A stretch of DNA of 64,000 nt from Actinomadura graeca (GTDB taxonomy: Bacteria; Actinomycetota; Actinomycetes; Streptosporangiales; Streptosporangiaceae). The stretch covers positions 5,704,001-5,768,000 of the forward strand of contig NZ_CP059572.1 in the NCBI RefSeq assembly GCF_019175365.1. The letters run 5' to 3'. The position numbers and the translations under genes are program-made. The notes under the pieces are model-generated. The model saw only the letters and a program-made list of their open reading frames with translations, did no database searches and was not told the origin of the DNA. Below are positions 16,995 to 25,378 of this stretch, piece after piece (position 1 is the stretch's first letter; the number at the start of each line of letters is the position of its first letter).

Positions 16995-19204
16995 CATTCC
17001 TCCTTGCCGGTGAGCAGGCGGATGTCGTCGGGATGGGCGGCGCCGCGCCGGACCACGTCGGTGGCCTGGAGCCGGCCGCACGACGGGCAGGAGTAGGCGC
17101 GCAGCTCAAGGCCGTCGTCCAGGCGGGTGGCATGGCTGAACGCGTGGATGTCGCGGCAGGAGCGGAGCGCCGCGTGGGCGCGCCACGGCTCGTCGGTGGC
17201 GGACAGCACGCATCCGCAGGCGCAGGCGATCCAGCGGCGCCCCTCGGCCTCGACGACCTCAAGGCCGTCGCCCATCGGGTGGACGCGGGTCCGCCCGCCC
17301 CGCGGCTGCTCCGGCAGGGGCAGCTCGGCGGGCAGCGCCCGGCGCTCGGCGCGCAGGCCGTCGCGGCGGGCGGCGGTGGCGGCGGCGTCGACCCGGCCGT
17401 CCTCGCCCAGGACCGCGCCGTAGAGGCGGATGGCGGCGTCCGGGGTGACGGCCCCGAAGTCCAGGTCGGCCTGGACGGCCTCGGCGGGCCGGTCGAGCGG
17501 GTCGCCCCAGCCGCCCCCCGCCTGCGGCACGGTGGCCAGGACGTCATCGTCACCGAGGGGGTAGAGGCCCTGGCGGCCCCGCATGACCGGACGCTCGCCG
17601 GACAGATCGTCCACCGCGGGGACCGCCCCGGCGGCGAGACGCGCCTTGACGTCGCTGCCGCGCACGACCGTGCGGGTGTTCTGCGCGCCCGGGTAGCCGC
17701 CGAAGATGCCCGTGGAGTTCGGCACCTCCCAGCCGTGCGCCGAGTTCAGCGCGGTGACGTCGCGGCCGCCGTGGACGGTGTAGGCCGCGCCCATGCTCAT
17801 GCCGCCCCGGTGCCGTCCCGCCCCGCCGGAGTCCGCGACCAGGCCGCGCCACAGGTACAGCAGCGGCGAGTCCATCTCGACGGCCTCGACGTTGGAGATC
17901 TTCTGCCGCTCGATGTTGTGCTGGCCCTGCGTCCAGGCGCCGTCGCGGTGCGCGTAGGCCGCGCCGCCGGTGGCCAGGCAGTCCATGATCACGTAGGTCT
18001 GGCGCGCGCCGTTCTCGCCCGCCCCGGTGAGGACGAACTTGTCGGGGCCGCCCGCGGGGCCCGCCTGGGCCTCCCGCAGCAGCTCGTCGGAGCAGGCCGC
18101 GAGCTTCGACAGGCACTCCAGGGCCGTCATCTCGACGAGCCAGCCAGCCTCCAGCGCACCGCCGCTGACGGCCGCCGGGCGCGCCGCGTTGCAGATCAGC
18201 CCCTCCGGGCACGCGACGTCGACCGGCTTGAACAGGCCCTCGTTCCACGGGGCGTCGAAGGCCAGCGTCGGCAGCAGCGCCGCCGCGATCCCGGCCATCA
18301 TCCCGGAGCGGGCGCAGTTGATGTACCCGCCGGCCTGCGGCGAGGATCCGGAGAGGTCGAAGTGCAGGGTGTCGCCGCGCTTGGTGAGCACCAGGTCCAC
18401 CTCGTAGGTCGCGTTCGCCCGCGACCGGGCGAGACCGCCGTCGTTGTCGAGGAAGGCGCGGGAGTGCAGCCGCGCGTCGGGCAGCAGCGCGAGCCGGTTG
18501 CGCAGGCGGCGCTCCGACAGGCCGATGAGGTTGGCCATCACCGTGCGGACCGTGGCCGCGCCGTACCTGCCGGCCAGCGCGGTCATCGCCCTGACCGCCG
18601 TGTTGTTCGCGCCGATGAGCGCGCGCAGGTCCAGGTTGACGGTCGGGGCCATGCGCGTGTGATTGAGGATCAGGTCCCACACGTCGGTGCGCACCTCGCC
18701 GCCGTCGACGAGCTTCGTCGGCGGCATCTGCAGGCCCTCCTGGTAGGAGTCGGTCGCGTCGATGCAGAAGCTGCCCGGGGTCATGCCGCCCACGTCGACC
18801 ATGTGGCACATCGCGCCGGTCCAGGCGAGCAGCTCGCCCTCGAAGAAGATCGGCGCGATGAGGCCGACGTCCTGGGCGTGGACGGTGCCCTTCCACGGGT
18901 CGTTGACGATGAACATGTCGCCGGGGCCGATGCCGGGCGACCCGGTGCAGTCCTCGATGACGGAACGGGTGATCGCCGCCATGGACGAGGCGTGCGAGAG
19001 GATCGTGCGGCCCATCGCGGCGACCGAGCCGTCCGGCAGGTAGAGGCCGACGTTGTAGTCGCTCGCCTCGACCACGTGGGTCGAGCCCGAGATGGCCGCG
19101 AGGGTCGCGCCCTGCTCGTCGGTGATGGCCAGCAGCCGGTGCCGGATCACCTCGAAGGTGATCGGGTCGATGGCGGTGCCGGTGGCGGTGGCGGTGGCGG
19201 TCAC
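16994..19204 (-). CDS. HyuB-family subunit fused to an acetone-carboxylase-gamma-like zinc domain
   Basis: 736 residues. Residues about 10-560 are hydantoinase B/oxoprolinase family (AIDPITFEVIRHRLLAITDEQG; NDPWKGTVHAQDVGLIAPIF; SGSSPQAGGYINC). The last ~100 residues carry CACGCVLSATDEPWRAHAAL and LRAYSCPSCGRLQ, a cysteine-pair pattern like the AcxC gamma subunit of acetone/acetophenone carboxylases, usually a separate protein. A GTG start overlaps the HyuA stop (GTGA); the early GCC-ACC codons are a small Thr-Ala repeat. With HyuA it could be an ATP-dependent ketone carboxylase or a cyclic amide hydrolase; the zinc domain favours the carboxylase. Ends overlapping ligB. Confidence 0.85.
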   Translation of the reverse strand: MTATATATGTAIDPITFEVIRHRLLAITDEQGATLAAISGSTHVVEASDYNVGLYLPDGSVAAMGRTILSHASSMAAITRSVIEDCTGSPGIGPGDMFIVNDPWKGTVHAQDVGLIAPIFFEGELLAWTGAMCHMVDVGGMTPGSFCIDATDSYQEGLQMPPTKLVDGGEVRTDVWDLILNHTRMAPTVNLDLRALIGANNTAVRAMTALAGRYGAATVRTVMANLIGLSERRLRNRLALLPDARLHSRAFLDNDGGLARSRANATYEVDLVLTKRGDTLHFDLSGSSPQAGGYINCARSGMMAGIAAALLPTLAFDAPWNEGLFKPVDVACPEGLICNAARPAAVSGGALEAGWLVEMTALECLSKLAACSDELLREAQAGPAGGPDKFVLTGAGENGARQTYVIMDCLATGGAAYAHRDGAWTQGQHNIERQKISNVEAVEMDSPLLYLWRGLVADSGGAGRHRGGMSMGAAYTVHGGRDVTALNSAHGWEVPNSTGIFGGYPGAQNTRTVVRGSDVKARLAAGAVPAVDDLSGERPVMRGRQGLYPLGDDDVLATVPQAGGGWGDPLDRPAEAVQADLDFGAVTPDAAIRLYGAVLGEDGRVDAAATAARRDGLRAERRALPAELPLPEQPRGGRTRVHPMGDGLEVVEAEGRRWIACACGCVLSATDEPWRAHAALRSCRDIHAFSHATRLDDGLELRAYSCPSCGRLQATDVVRRGAAHPDDIRLLTGKEE

Positions 19205-21330
19205 GCGTCCCCCTTGCAGTCGATAACGAGATTGCTGTGGTGGTCGACGGCCAGGGACTGGTTCGGGCCGAGCACGACGGTGGTGCCGACGAACTCCAAG
19301 ATCGCCGGACCGTGCAGGGTGGCGCCGCTGCCGAGGCCCTCGCCGCGGAAGACCCGGGTGGCGATCCGTCCGGTCTCGGGGAAGTGCACGTCGCGTTCGC
19401 CGATGAGGGCGGTGTCGGGGTCGGCGGCGCCCGGGTACGGCCCCTCCCGCACGTCGGTGATCTTCACCCGGCCTTCGACGCGCAGCGTGTGGATCTCCAC
19501 GCCCGCGCCCAGCAGCGCGGTGCCCGCGCCGTAGATCCGCTCGTAGGCGGCGCGGAAGTCCTCGATCAGCGCCCGCAGGACGTCCGTCGTGATGCGGCCG
19601 TCCGGGACGGTCAGGGGCAGCTCGTGCGACTGGCGGCGGAACTTCAGGTAGGCCACCCGCGAGAGGCGGACGCGCGGGTCGTCGTCCAGGTCGGCCCGGC
19701 ATTGCGCGGCCAGCGCGTCGAAGGCGGCGGAGATGCGCCCGGCATCGAGATGGGCCGCCGGGTCCTCGGCGCCGGGCGGGGTGCGATGCACCTCGGTGGT
19801 CTGCGCCGCGCGATACCGGTCGGAGGTGACGGCGCCGTAGGCGGAGTGGACCGTCGACGTCGGCGGGACGATGAGCGTCGCGATGCCCGCGGCCTCCGTG
19901 TAGGCGTAGGCGTGGGTGGGGCCCGCCCCGCCGTAGGCGTAGACGACGAAGTCGCGCGGGTCGTGCCCCTGCTCGACCGTCACCTTGCGCAGCAGGTCGG
20001 CCATCTGGTTGTCGGCGACCCTCCGGATACCGGCCGCGGCGTCCTCGACCGTCAGGCCGAGCGGGTCGGCGACGTGCACCCGGATCGCCTTCTCCGCGAG
20101 CGCCCGGTCCAGCGGCATCTGGCCGCCGAGGAAACAGGCCGGGTCGATGATGCCGAGCACCACGTCGGCGTCGGTCACGGTCGGGCGGTCGCCGCCCCGG
20201 CCGTAGCAGGCCGGGCCGGGCACCGATCCCGCGCTCTCCGGGCCGACGACGAGCACGCCCGACTCGTCCACCGCCGCCAGCGACCCGCCGCCCGCGCCGA
20301 TCGCGGTCACCTTGATCCGCGGCAGTGCCAGGTGCAGGTCGCCGACCTCCCCGACCCGCTCGACCAGCGGCTCGCCATCGATGATCAGCCCGACGTCGAA
20401 GCTGGTCCCGCCCATGTCCGAGGTGATGACGTCGCGATGCCCGAGCCGCGCCGCGAGCGCCGCCGAGGCCAGCACGCCCCCCGCGGGCCCGGAGGTGAGC
20501 ATCGACGCCGCGCGGCGCGCCGCGTCCTCGGCGCGCATCACGCCGCCGCCCGAGTCCATGATCGAGAAGTCGCCGCCGAACCCGGTGGCGCGCAGCCGGC
20601 CCTCCAGACCGGCGACGTAGTCGCGGATGACCGGGCCGAGGTAGCCATTGACGACCGTCGTGGCCGACCGCTCGTACTCGCCGATGACGGGCGCGACCTC
20701 GTGCGAGAGCGTCGTGTACGCTTCCGGCCACTCCTGGGCGATGATCTCGGCGGCCCGCTCCTCGTGCGCGCCGTTCACGAACGACCAGAGGAACGACACC
20801 GCCAGCGCCCGCACGCCCTCGGCCCGCAGCCGGCGCAGCGTCGCCCGCACCTCGTCCTCGTCCAGCGCGACGATGTGGCCCCCGGCGGCGTCGGTCCGCT
20901 CGGTGATCTCCACGATCCGCGACCGCGGGACGATCGGCTCGGGGTTGCGGCGGCGGCTGTAGTGGCCCGTCCGGGCGCCCATCCCGACCCAGGAGGTCAT
21001 CGACCGCTGGATGAGCATGGTGTCGCCGAACCCGCGGGTGGTGAGCAGCGCGGTCGGCGCGCCCTTGCGCTCGATGAGCGCGTTGGTCGCGGCGGTGGTG
21101 CCGTGCGCGAAGTAGACGACGGCGGCGCAGAAACCGGCGAGGTCCAGCCCGTAAGACCCGGCGGCCAGCCCCAGCGCGTCGACCACGCCCTGGGACCGGT
21201 CGTCCGGCGTCGTCGGCGACTTGAACAGCCGCGGGGGGCGCCCGTCCCGCAGGACCACGAGATCGGTGAACGTCCCGCCCACGTCCGTGCCCACAAAGAA
21301 CCGCGGGCTGGATTCCGATGAAAGGTCCAC
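19201..21330 (-). CDS. HyuA-family ATP-dependent subunit (hydantoinase/oxoprolinase/ketone carboxylase)
   Basis: 709 residues. Actin-like ATPase fold: FFVGTDVGGTFTDLVVL (phosphate loop 1), VYFAHGTTAATNALIERKGA, and the central SDMGGTSFDVGLIIDGEP and LTSGPAGGVLASAALA. These activate a carbonyl by phosphorylation for hydrolysis or carboxylation by the HyuB partner. GTG start at 21330 has GGGGAG before it. First gene of the 13-kb operon; a palindrome (21376-21390) lies upstream. It could be N-methylhydantoinase, oxoprolinase or acetophenone-carboxylase type; sequence alone does not decide. Confidence 0.9.
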   Translation of the reverse strand: MDLSSESSPRFFVGTDVGGTFTDLVVLRDGRPPRLFKSPTTPDDRSQGVVDALGLAAGSYGLDLAGFCAAVVYFAHGTTAATNALIERKGAPTALLTTRGFGDTMLIQRSMTSWVGMGARTGHYSRRRNPEPIVPRSRIVEITERTDAAGGHIVALDEDEVRATLRRLRAEGVRALAVSFLWSFVNGAHEERAAEIIAQEWPEAYTTLSHEVAPVIGEYERSATTVVNGYLGPVIRDYVAGLEGRLRATGFGGDFSIMDSGGGVMRAEDAARRAASMLTSGPAGGVLASAALAARLGHRDVITSDMGGTSFDVGLIIDGEPLVERVGEVGDLHLALPRIKVTAIGAGGGSLAAVDESGVLVVGPESAGSVPGPACYGRGGDRPTVTDADVVLGIIDPACFLGGQMPLDRALAEKAIRVHVADPLGLTVEDAAAGIRRVADNQMADLLRKVTVEQGHDPRDFVVYAYGGAGPTHAYAYTEAAGIATLIVPPTSTVHSAYGAVTSDRYRAAQTTEVHRTPPGAEDPAAHLDAGRISAAFDALAAQCRADLDDDPRVRLSRVAYLKFRRQSHELPLTVPDGRITTDVLRALIEDFRAAYERIYGAGTALLGAGVEIHTLRVEGRVKITDVREGPYPGAADPDTALIGERDVHFPETGRIATRVFRGEGLGSGATLHGPAILEFVGTTVVLGPNQSLAVDHHSNLVIDCKGDA

Positions 21331-21375
21331 GCTCTCCCCACAGACTCGACGAAGGAAACGTCAGTACTAACACGA

Positions 21376-21390
21376 CATATCGGCGATATG
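21376..21390. promoter_or_regulatory. Palindrome upstream of hyuA operon, candidate operator
   Basis: CATATC-GGC-GATATG, perfect 6-base arms with 3-base centre, 45 bases upstream of the hyuA GTG, in a locally AT-rich stretch. A candidate site for the operon's IclR regulator. Inference from position only. Confidence 0.5.
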
Positions 21391-21443
21391 ACGATGGCGA
21401 TGCGCCGTGGGTCACACTCTGCGAGCCGGTCCCTCTCCGCACA

Positions 21444-21474
21444 ACGCCCCGGTCCGCACTGCGGACCGGGGCGT
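21444..21474. terminator. Strong hairpin terminator after pentapeptide-repeat gene
   Basis: ACGCCCCGGTCCGC / GCGGACCGGGGCGT, perfect 14-base stem with a 3-base ACT loop. It stands 166 bases downstream of the pentapeptide gene and 114 upstream of hyuA, so it isolates the catabolic operon. No T tract, as usual in high-GC actinobacteria. The rest of 21331-21639 shows no gene. Confidence 0.7.
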
Positions 21475-21639
21475 GCACGCGCGTGACCTGCTGCAACGCA
21501 GTCGTCGCAGCACGATTCTTGATCAAGCGGCCCAGGTCGGAGAGGCCCGGCCGGGACACCCGCGCAGGCGAGCCCGTGCCTGCCGCGACTGTTCGTGGCG
21601 GACGCGGACGCGACGGTGGAGCGGGCCGTCCAAGCCGAG

Positions 21640-22593
21640 TCAGAATCGGGTGGTGCTGTCGGTCTGGGCGATTCGGCGGATCTGCTGTGGTGTGATGCCC
21701 TGCACGCGGGTCAGGTCCGCGTTGCGCAGGTCCGCGCCGGTCAGGTCCGCGCCGGTCAGGTCGGCGCCGTGGAGCCGTGCACCGTACAGGCCGGCATTGC
21801 GCAGGACCGCTTGACGGAGATTGCTGCTGCCCAGGTCCGCTGCGCCCAGCGCGGCGTGGCCGAGGTCCGCGCCTTCCAGGATCGCGCCGCGCAGGTCCGC
21901 GACGTACCAGCCCGAGCGCCGCAGCTCGGCGACGGTGAGATATGGCCCGTGGAAGTAGGTGTCCCTTCTGGCGCTGCTGGATGCCGAGCTGGCGAGGTCG
22001 GCGCCCGGGATCCGGACGCCGTGCAGGTCGAGTGCGTGGGGCTGGCGCGTCCGGTCGTTGCGGGCCAGGACGGTCAGGGCGGCCTGGACGTCGGCGGCGG
22101 GCTCGCGTGGTGTCGCGACGCGAGGGGCGGGCGAGTGGACGCGCACGTAGGCGGCCAGGACGTCCATGATCGTGTTATGGTCGCGGCCGGAATCACCGGC
22201 GAGCCGTTCCAGCGCGTAGACGGCGGCGAGCCGGACCTCCTGCCGGGGGGAGCCGAGCTGCTCGACGGCCTTGGTGTACCGGTCGGTGAGCTGGCCCTCC
22301 TGCCCGCCGGCGAGGGACTGCCGGGTGAAGTACAGGCCGAGCGCGGTGAGTACGAGCGTCAGCAGGATGCCGCCGGTGTTGAACCACTGGTGCCGGTCCG
22401 CGCGCCGCCTGTCCAGCAGTTCCAGCCGTTCCCTGGCGGACAGGGCATCGAGCTGGTCCTGGGTCGGCGGGACGACCCGGGCACGCCACCGGCGCCGGTG
22501 GTCTGCCGGGGCACCACCCGGCGGCTGCGTCGGCCGGCTCGTTTCGCTGGCTCCCGGCTCGGCGACCGGGTCGGTGGGCTCGCTCACACCCAT
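21640..22593 (-). CDS. Membrane-anchored pentapeptide-repeat protein
   Basis: 317 residues. N-terminal cytoplasmic segment with basic patches, one hydrophobic helix (TGGILLTLVLTALGLYF, about 73-89), a helical segment (GQLTDRYTKAVEQLGSPRQEVRLAAVYALERLAGDS) found in many actinobacterial relatives, then C-terminal pentapeptide repeats (ADLRGAILEGADLGHAALGAADL; LTGADLTGADLRNADL), which fold as a right-handed beta helix. Function is unknown; such proteins may be stress or signalling components. Stands alone on the minus strand, flanked by a terminator. Confidence 0.85.
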   Translation of the reverse strand: MGVSEPTDPVAEPGASETSRPTQPPGGAPADHRRRWRARVVPPTQDQLDALSARERLELLDRRRADRHQWFNTGGILLTLVLTALGLYFTRQSLAGGQEGQLTDRYTKAVEQLGSPRQEVRLAAVYALERLAGDSGRDHNTIMDVLAAYVRVHSPAPRVATPREPAADVQAALTVLARNDRTRQPHALDLHGVRIPGADLASSASSSARRDTYFHGPYLTVAELRRSGWYVADLRGAILEGADLGHAALGAADLGSSNLRQAVLRNAGLYGARLHGADLTGADLTGADLRNADLTRVQGITPQQIRRIAQTDSTTRF

Positions 22594-22754
22594 CAGACGC
22601 GCGCGGCCGCCGCCGCGACTGCCGGCAGGCAGATCTCTCCCGATGGCCCCAGCTCAGAGGACCGGTGCCACCACCCTGCGACGACCCTGCTGGGCTACCA
22701 CTTCGTGAACTGCCCGGCCACCGGTCTGCGTGCGCGGTGGCCGGGCTCGCGTGG

Positions 22755-23303
22755 TCAGGTGAGCTTCAGCGAGGAGATCCTGTTGCTCCAGCTGCCCAGG
22801 TCGGCGGAGTGGTCACTGGGGCCGAAGCCTGCACCGGTGAAGTTCTTGCCGTCCCGGCCGATCAGGTCGCAGTGGTTGCGGGTGACGAACGAGCTGGTGC
22901 GGTTGCTCCACGTGGCGAGGTCCGAGACCTGGTAGTCCACGTCGGAGGTCGAGACGGTGCAGCCGTGGTCTCCGACCAGCGTGAGCGAGGGAGGGTGCTG
23001 GTAGCCGGTCTTGTCGTAGAGGATGGCGAGGATCGTCTCCGCGGCGGCGTGCCCGGCGCTGGTGAAGGAGCGGGCTTGCTGCTCGGTGGTGAAGCAGTGC
23101 GTGGATCTGGTGTCCAGGTCGGTGACGCAGTGGCGGTGGGTGGCGGTCTCCTGGGACGTGGCCCCGGCGGTGGAGGTCGACGCCGTGTCCTGAGCGGCGA
23201 GCGCGGGCGGGGCGGCTGTCAGAGCCATCGCGGCGAGCCCGGTGGCCACCGCCGTGGCCGCGGCGGAGGTGGCCGGTCGCCGGGACGTGCGGAGCTTGGT
23301 CAT
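22755..23303 (-). CDS. Secreted protein with beta/gamma-crystallin-like (peptidase-inhibitor I36-like) repeats
   Basis: 182 residues from ATG 23303 (GGAG six bases upstream). A Sec signal peptide ends near ALAAQD (about 34). Two Greek-key-like motifs follow: DVDYQVSDLATWSNRTSSFV and KNFTGAGFGPSDHSADLGSW-SNRISSLKL. Each has the W-x-N/D-x-x-S-S pattern of beta/gamma-crystallin and I36 proteins, which bind Ca2+ or inhibit proteases. Two Cys pairs may form disulfides. Longer starts into 23357 are unlikely because the signal peptide would be buried. Confidence 0.75.
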   Translation of the reverse strand: MTKLRTSRRPATSAAATAVATGLAAMALTAAPPALAAQDTASTSTAGATSQETATHRHCVTDLDTRSTHCFTTEQQARSFTSAGHAAAETILAILYDKTGYQHPPSLTLVGDHGCTVSTSDVDYQVSDLATWSNRTSSFVTRNHCDLIGRDGKNFTGAGFGPSDHSADLGSWSNRISSLKLT

Positions 23304-23423
23304 GGGGACTCCGATCTGGGGGAGCGGGCGGCGCGTGTCGCCGTGGTGCTCGCACACGCGCCGCGTTGCGCTTCGTAGTCTCCCTGTGACCCGTTGATGA
23401 GCGGTACGTCATGGCCACTTAGG

Positions 23424-23449
23424 GTCACTCTTTGGCTATAAAGAGTGAC
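23424..23449. promoter_or_regulatory. Perfect inverted repeat between secreted protein and TetR gene
   Basis: GTCACTCTTT and AAAGAGTGAC with a 6-base loop, followed on the left by GGGTCAC (23422-23428) paired with GTGACCC (23386-23392). It lies 65 bases after the TetR stop and about 120 upstream of the secreted protein's start. It is AT-richer than its surroundings. Could be a terminator for tetR or an operator for the secreted gene. Confidence 0.5.
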
Positions 23450-23513
23450 ATTCTGTTCTGTGGCCTTCAGGTCGGTGCACGCGTGCCTGCGATGGCGGAG
23501 CGGCCCGGGCGGC

Positions 23514-24131
23514 TCACTGCGGAGGCTGGAGTCCGTCGCGCAGGAGGCGCAGGAAGCGGTCGAAGGCCGCGACGGCGTCGAAATCCTGGTTGAAGAGCCA
23601 TTCGACGGACAGGCCGTTGATCAACGCCCTGATCAGGACGACGTCGATGTCGAGGTCGGCGTCGGGGCGGATCTGGCCGTCGGCGACGCCGCGGCCGAGG
23701 CGTTCGACGAGGTCGGCGTGGACGTCCGCGGAGCGGTTGCGGACGTACAAGTGGGCGGGATGGTCCTCGGCGAGGGCCTCGCTGACGATGATGGTCAGCA
23801 GGCGCAGCAGCTCGGGGGCCTGCATGCTGCTGCTGAACTGGGAGCTGAGCTCGTCGAGCACGGCCAGGCCGGTGGCGTCGGCGTCGTCGGCGGGCCGGTC
23901 GCGTTCGGCGAGCAGGTTCAGCAGCAGGGCCTCCTTGGACGGGAAGTGGTACAGCAGTCCCTGCTGGGAGACGCCCGCGGCCTCGGCGATCGAGGCCACC
24001 GAGGCGGCGCGGTACCCGCCCTCGGAGAAGACCTTCTCGGCGGCGACCAGGATCGCGGCGCGGGTGCGCCCGCCCTTGCGGACGGCGTCACGCCCGCGGG
24101 GGGTACCGGGACGTCTGGGTGCCAAGGTCAT
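23514..24131 (-). CDS. TetR-family repressor of adjacent ABC importer
   Basis: 205 residues with a classic N-terminal HTH (ILVAAEKVFSEGGYRAASVASIAEAAGVSQQGLLYHFPSKEALLLNLL, about 27-74) and an all-helical ligand domain. Divergent from the ABC importer genes. Two TTACCG...CGGTAA palindromes (24155, 24222) lie between, one close to this gene's start, so autoregulation and repression of the importer are likely. Confidence 0.92.
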   Translation of the reverse strand: MTLAPRRPGTPRGRDAVRKGGRTRAAILVAAEKVFSEGGYRAASVASIAEAAGVSQQGLLYHFPSKEALLLNLLAERDRPADDADATGLAVLDELSSQFSSSMQAPELLRLLTIIVSEALAEDHPAHLYVRNRSADVHADLVERLGRGVADGQIRPDADLDIDVVLIRALINGLSVEWLFNQDFDAVAAFDRFLRLLRDGLQPPQ

Positions 24132-24154
24132 GACGGGACGCTACCACACCTTTT

Positions 24155-24172
24155 TTACCGAGTGCTCGGTAA
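24155..24172. promoter_or_regulatory. TetR operator 1
   Basis: TTACCGAGTGCTCGGTAA: perfect 8-base arms around TG, 24 bases upstream of the TetR start. Typical TetR-family operator geometry. Confidence 0.75.
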
Positions 24173-24221
24173 GGAAATTCGGACATCAGGGTTGACCGAG
24201 ACCCTCGTCACATCTAGTTTT

Positions 24222-24239
24222 TTACCGCGCACTCGGTAA
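24222..24239. promoter_or_regulatory. TetR operator 2
   Basis: TTACCGCGCACTCGGTAA: the same site with one mismatch in the 8-base arms, 67 bases from operator 1 and 113 upstream of the importer lipoprotein start. The region between also contains AT-rich stretches (TTTTT) that could serve as promoter elements for both directions. Confidence 0.7.
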
Positions 24240-24352
24240 GTAATCGATCGGGCTGCCTGACCTGGATGAAACATGATCAATGGGGTCGGAGCCGGGCCCT
24301 TGGGTTCCGTTTGCGTGATTCAGTGCCCCTCCTCCCCGTCAGAAGGAAAGCC

Positions 24353-25378
24353 GTGAATCCAGCGAGACTGATCTCCCGATCCCACCCCCGTGTCCTGGCC
24401 GCTGCGGCATGCGCCGTTCTCCTGACCACCGCCACCGCATGCGGAGACGGCGGCAAGGGCTCCTCGGCGGCCGGCGGGCCGTTGTCCGGTCAGTCGGTCA
24501 TCCTGGTCGCCGGGCCGCTGTCCGACCCGTTCTTCGGCGCGATGAAGAAGGGCGCCGAGGACGCCGGCAAGATGCTCGGGGTGTCGGTGGACTACACCGC
24601 GCCGAACGACTTCAGCAACCCGGCGGGCGACCTGACCCGGCTGATCGAGGCCGCGATCACCAAGAAGCCGACCTCGCTGGTGGTGGGCAACTTCATCCCG
24701 CCCGCCGAGGAGCCGCTCATCAAGAAGGCGGTCGGCGCGGGCATCACGGTCACGGTCATCAACTCCGGGCTCGGCTCGTGGGAGTCCCTGGGCGCCAAGG
24801 CGTTCGTGGGGGAGAACCCCACCGGGTCGGGCAGCGCGGCGGGCAGGGACCTGGCGGGCAAAGGTGTGAGGCACGGGCTGTGCATCAACCACGTACCGGA
24901 GAACCCGGCCCTCCAGCAGCGGTGCGACGGCTTCACCGCCGAGCTGAAGAAGGCCGGCGGTAATGCGGCGATGCTGACCATCCCCTCCAGCCAGGCGTCC
25001 GACCAGCAGGCCGTCACCCAGGCCGTCCAGGGCTACCTGCGCTCCCACAAGGACGTCGACGGGATCCTCACCCTGGGCACCGCCGTCGCCCAGGGCGCGC
25101 TGAAGGCGCGTGAGGCGTCGGGGGCGAAGACGATCAAGATCGGCACGACCGACATCAGCACCCAGGTGCTGAACCAGGTGAAGGACGGCGCGCTGGAGTT
25201 CGCGATCGACCAGCAGCCCTACCTCCAGTCCTTCTACGGGGTCCTGACCGCCTCGCAGTCCAAGGCGTACGGGCTGCGCCCGGCCGGCCCGATCATGACC
25301 TCGCCGCTCATCCTGACCAAGGCCAACGTGGACGAGGCCCTCGCCGCCCAGAAGCGCGATGTACGGGGCGCCGCCTGA
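24353..25378 (+). CDS. ABC transporter substrate-binding lipoprotein (sugar-type)
   Basis: 341 residues from GTG 24353 (AGAAGGAAAG upstream), which places the basic-hydrophobic signal and lipobox TTATAC at the right distance; longer starts would bury it. Peripla_BP_4 fold: VILVAGPLSDPFFGAMKKGAEDAGKMLGVSVDYTAPNDFSNPAGDLTRLIEAAI, VINSGLGSWESLGAKAFVGENP, GILTLGTAVAQGAL. First gene of a TetR-controlled operon that continues to permease, ATPase and esterase. Substrate unknown. Confidence 0.9.
   Translation: MNPARLISRSHPRVLAAAACAVLLTTATACGDGGKGSSAAGGPLSGQSVILVAGPLSDPFFGAMKKGAEDAGKMLGVSVDYTAPNDFSNPAGDLTRLIEAAITKKPTSLVVGNFIPPAEEPLIKKAVGAGITVTVINSGLGSWESLGAKAFVGENPTGSGSAAGRDLAGKGVRHGLCINHVPENPALQQRCDGFTAELKKAGGNAAMLTIPSSQASDQQAVTQAVQGYLRSHKDVDGILTLGTAVAQGALKAREASGAKTIKIGTTDISTQVLNQVKDGALEFAIDQQPYLQSFYGVLTASQSKAYGLRPAGPIMTSPLILTKANVDEALAAQKRDVRGAA

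Noticed and set aside
19237..21321. 694-residue plus-strand frame
   Set aside because: Antisense shadow of HyuA.
21444..21560. tRNA or attachment site
   Set aside because: The strong hairpin has no cloverleaf, anticodon arm or CCA context, and no integrase is near.
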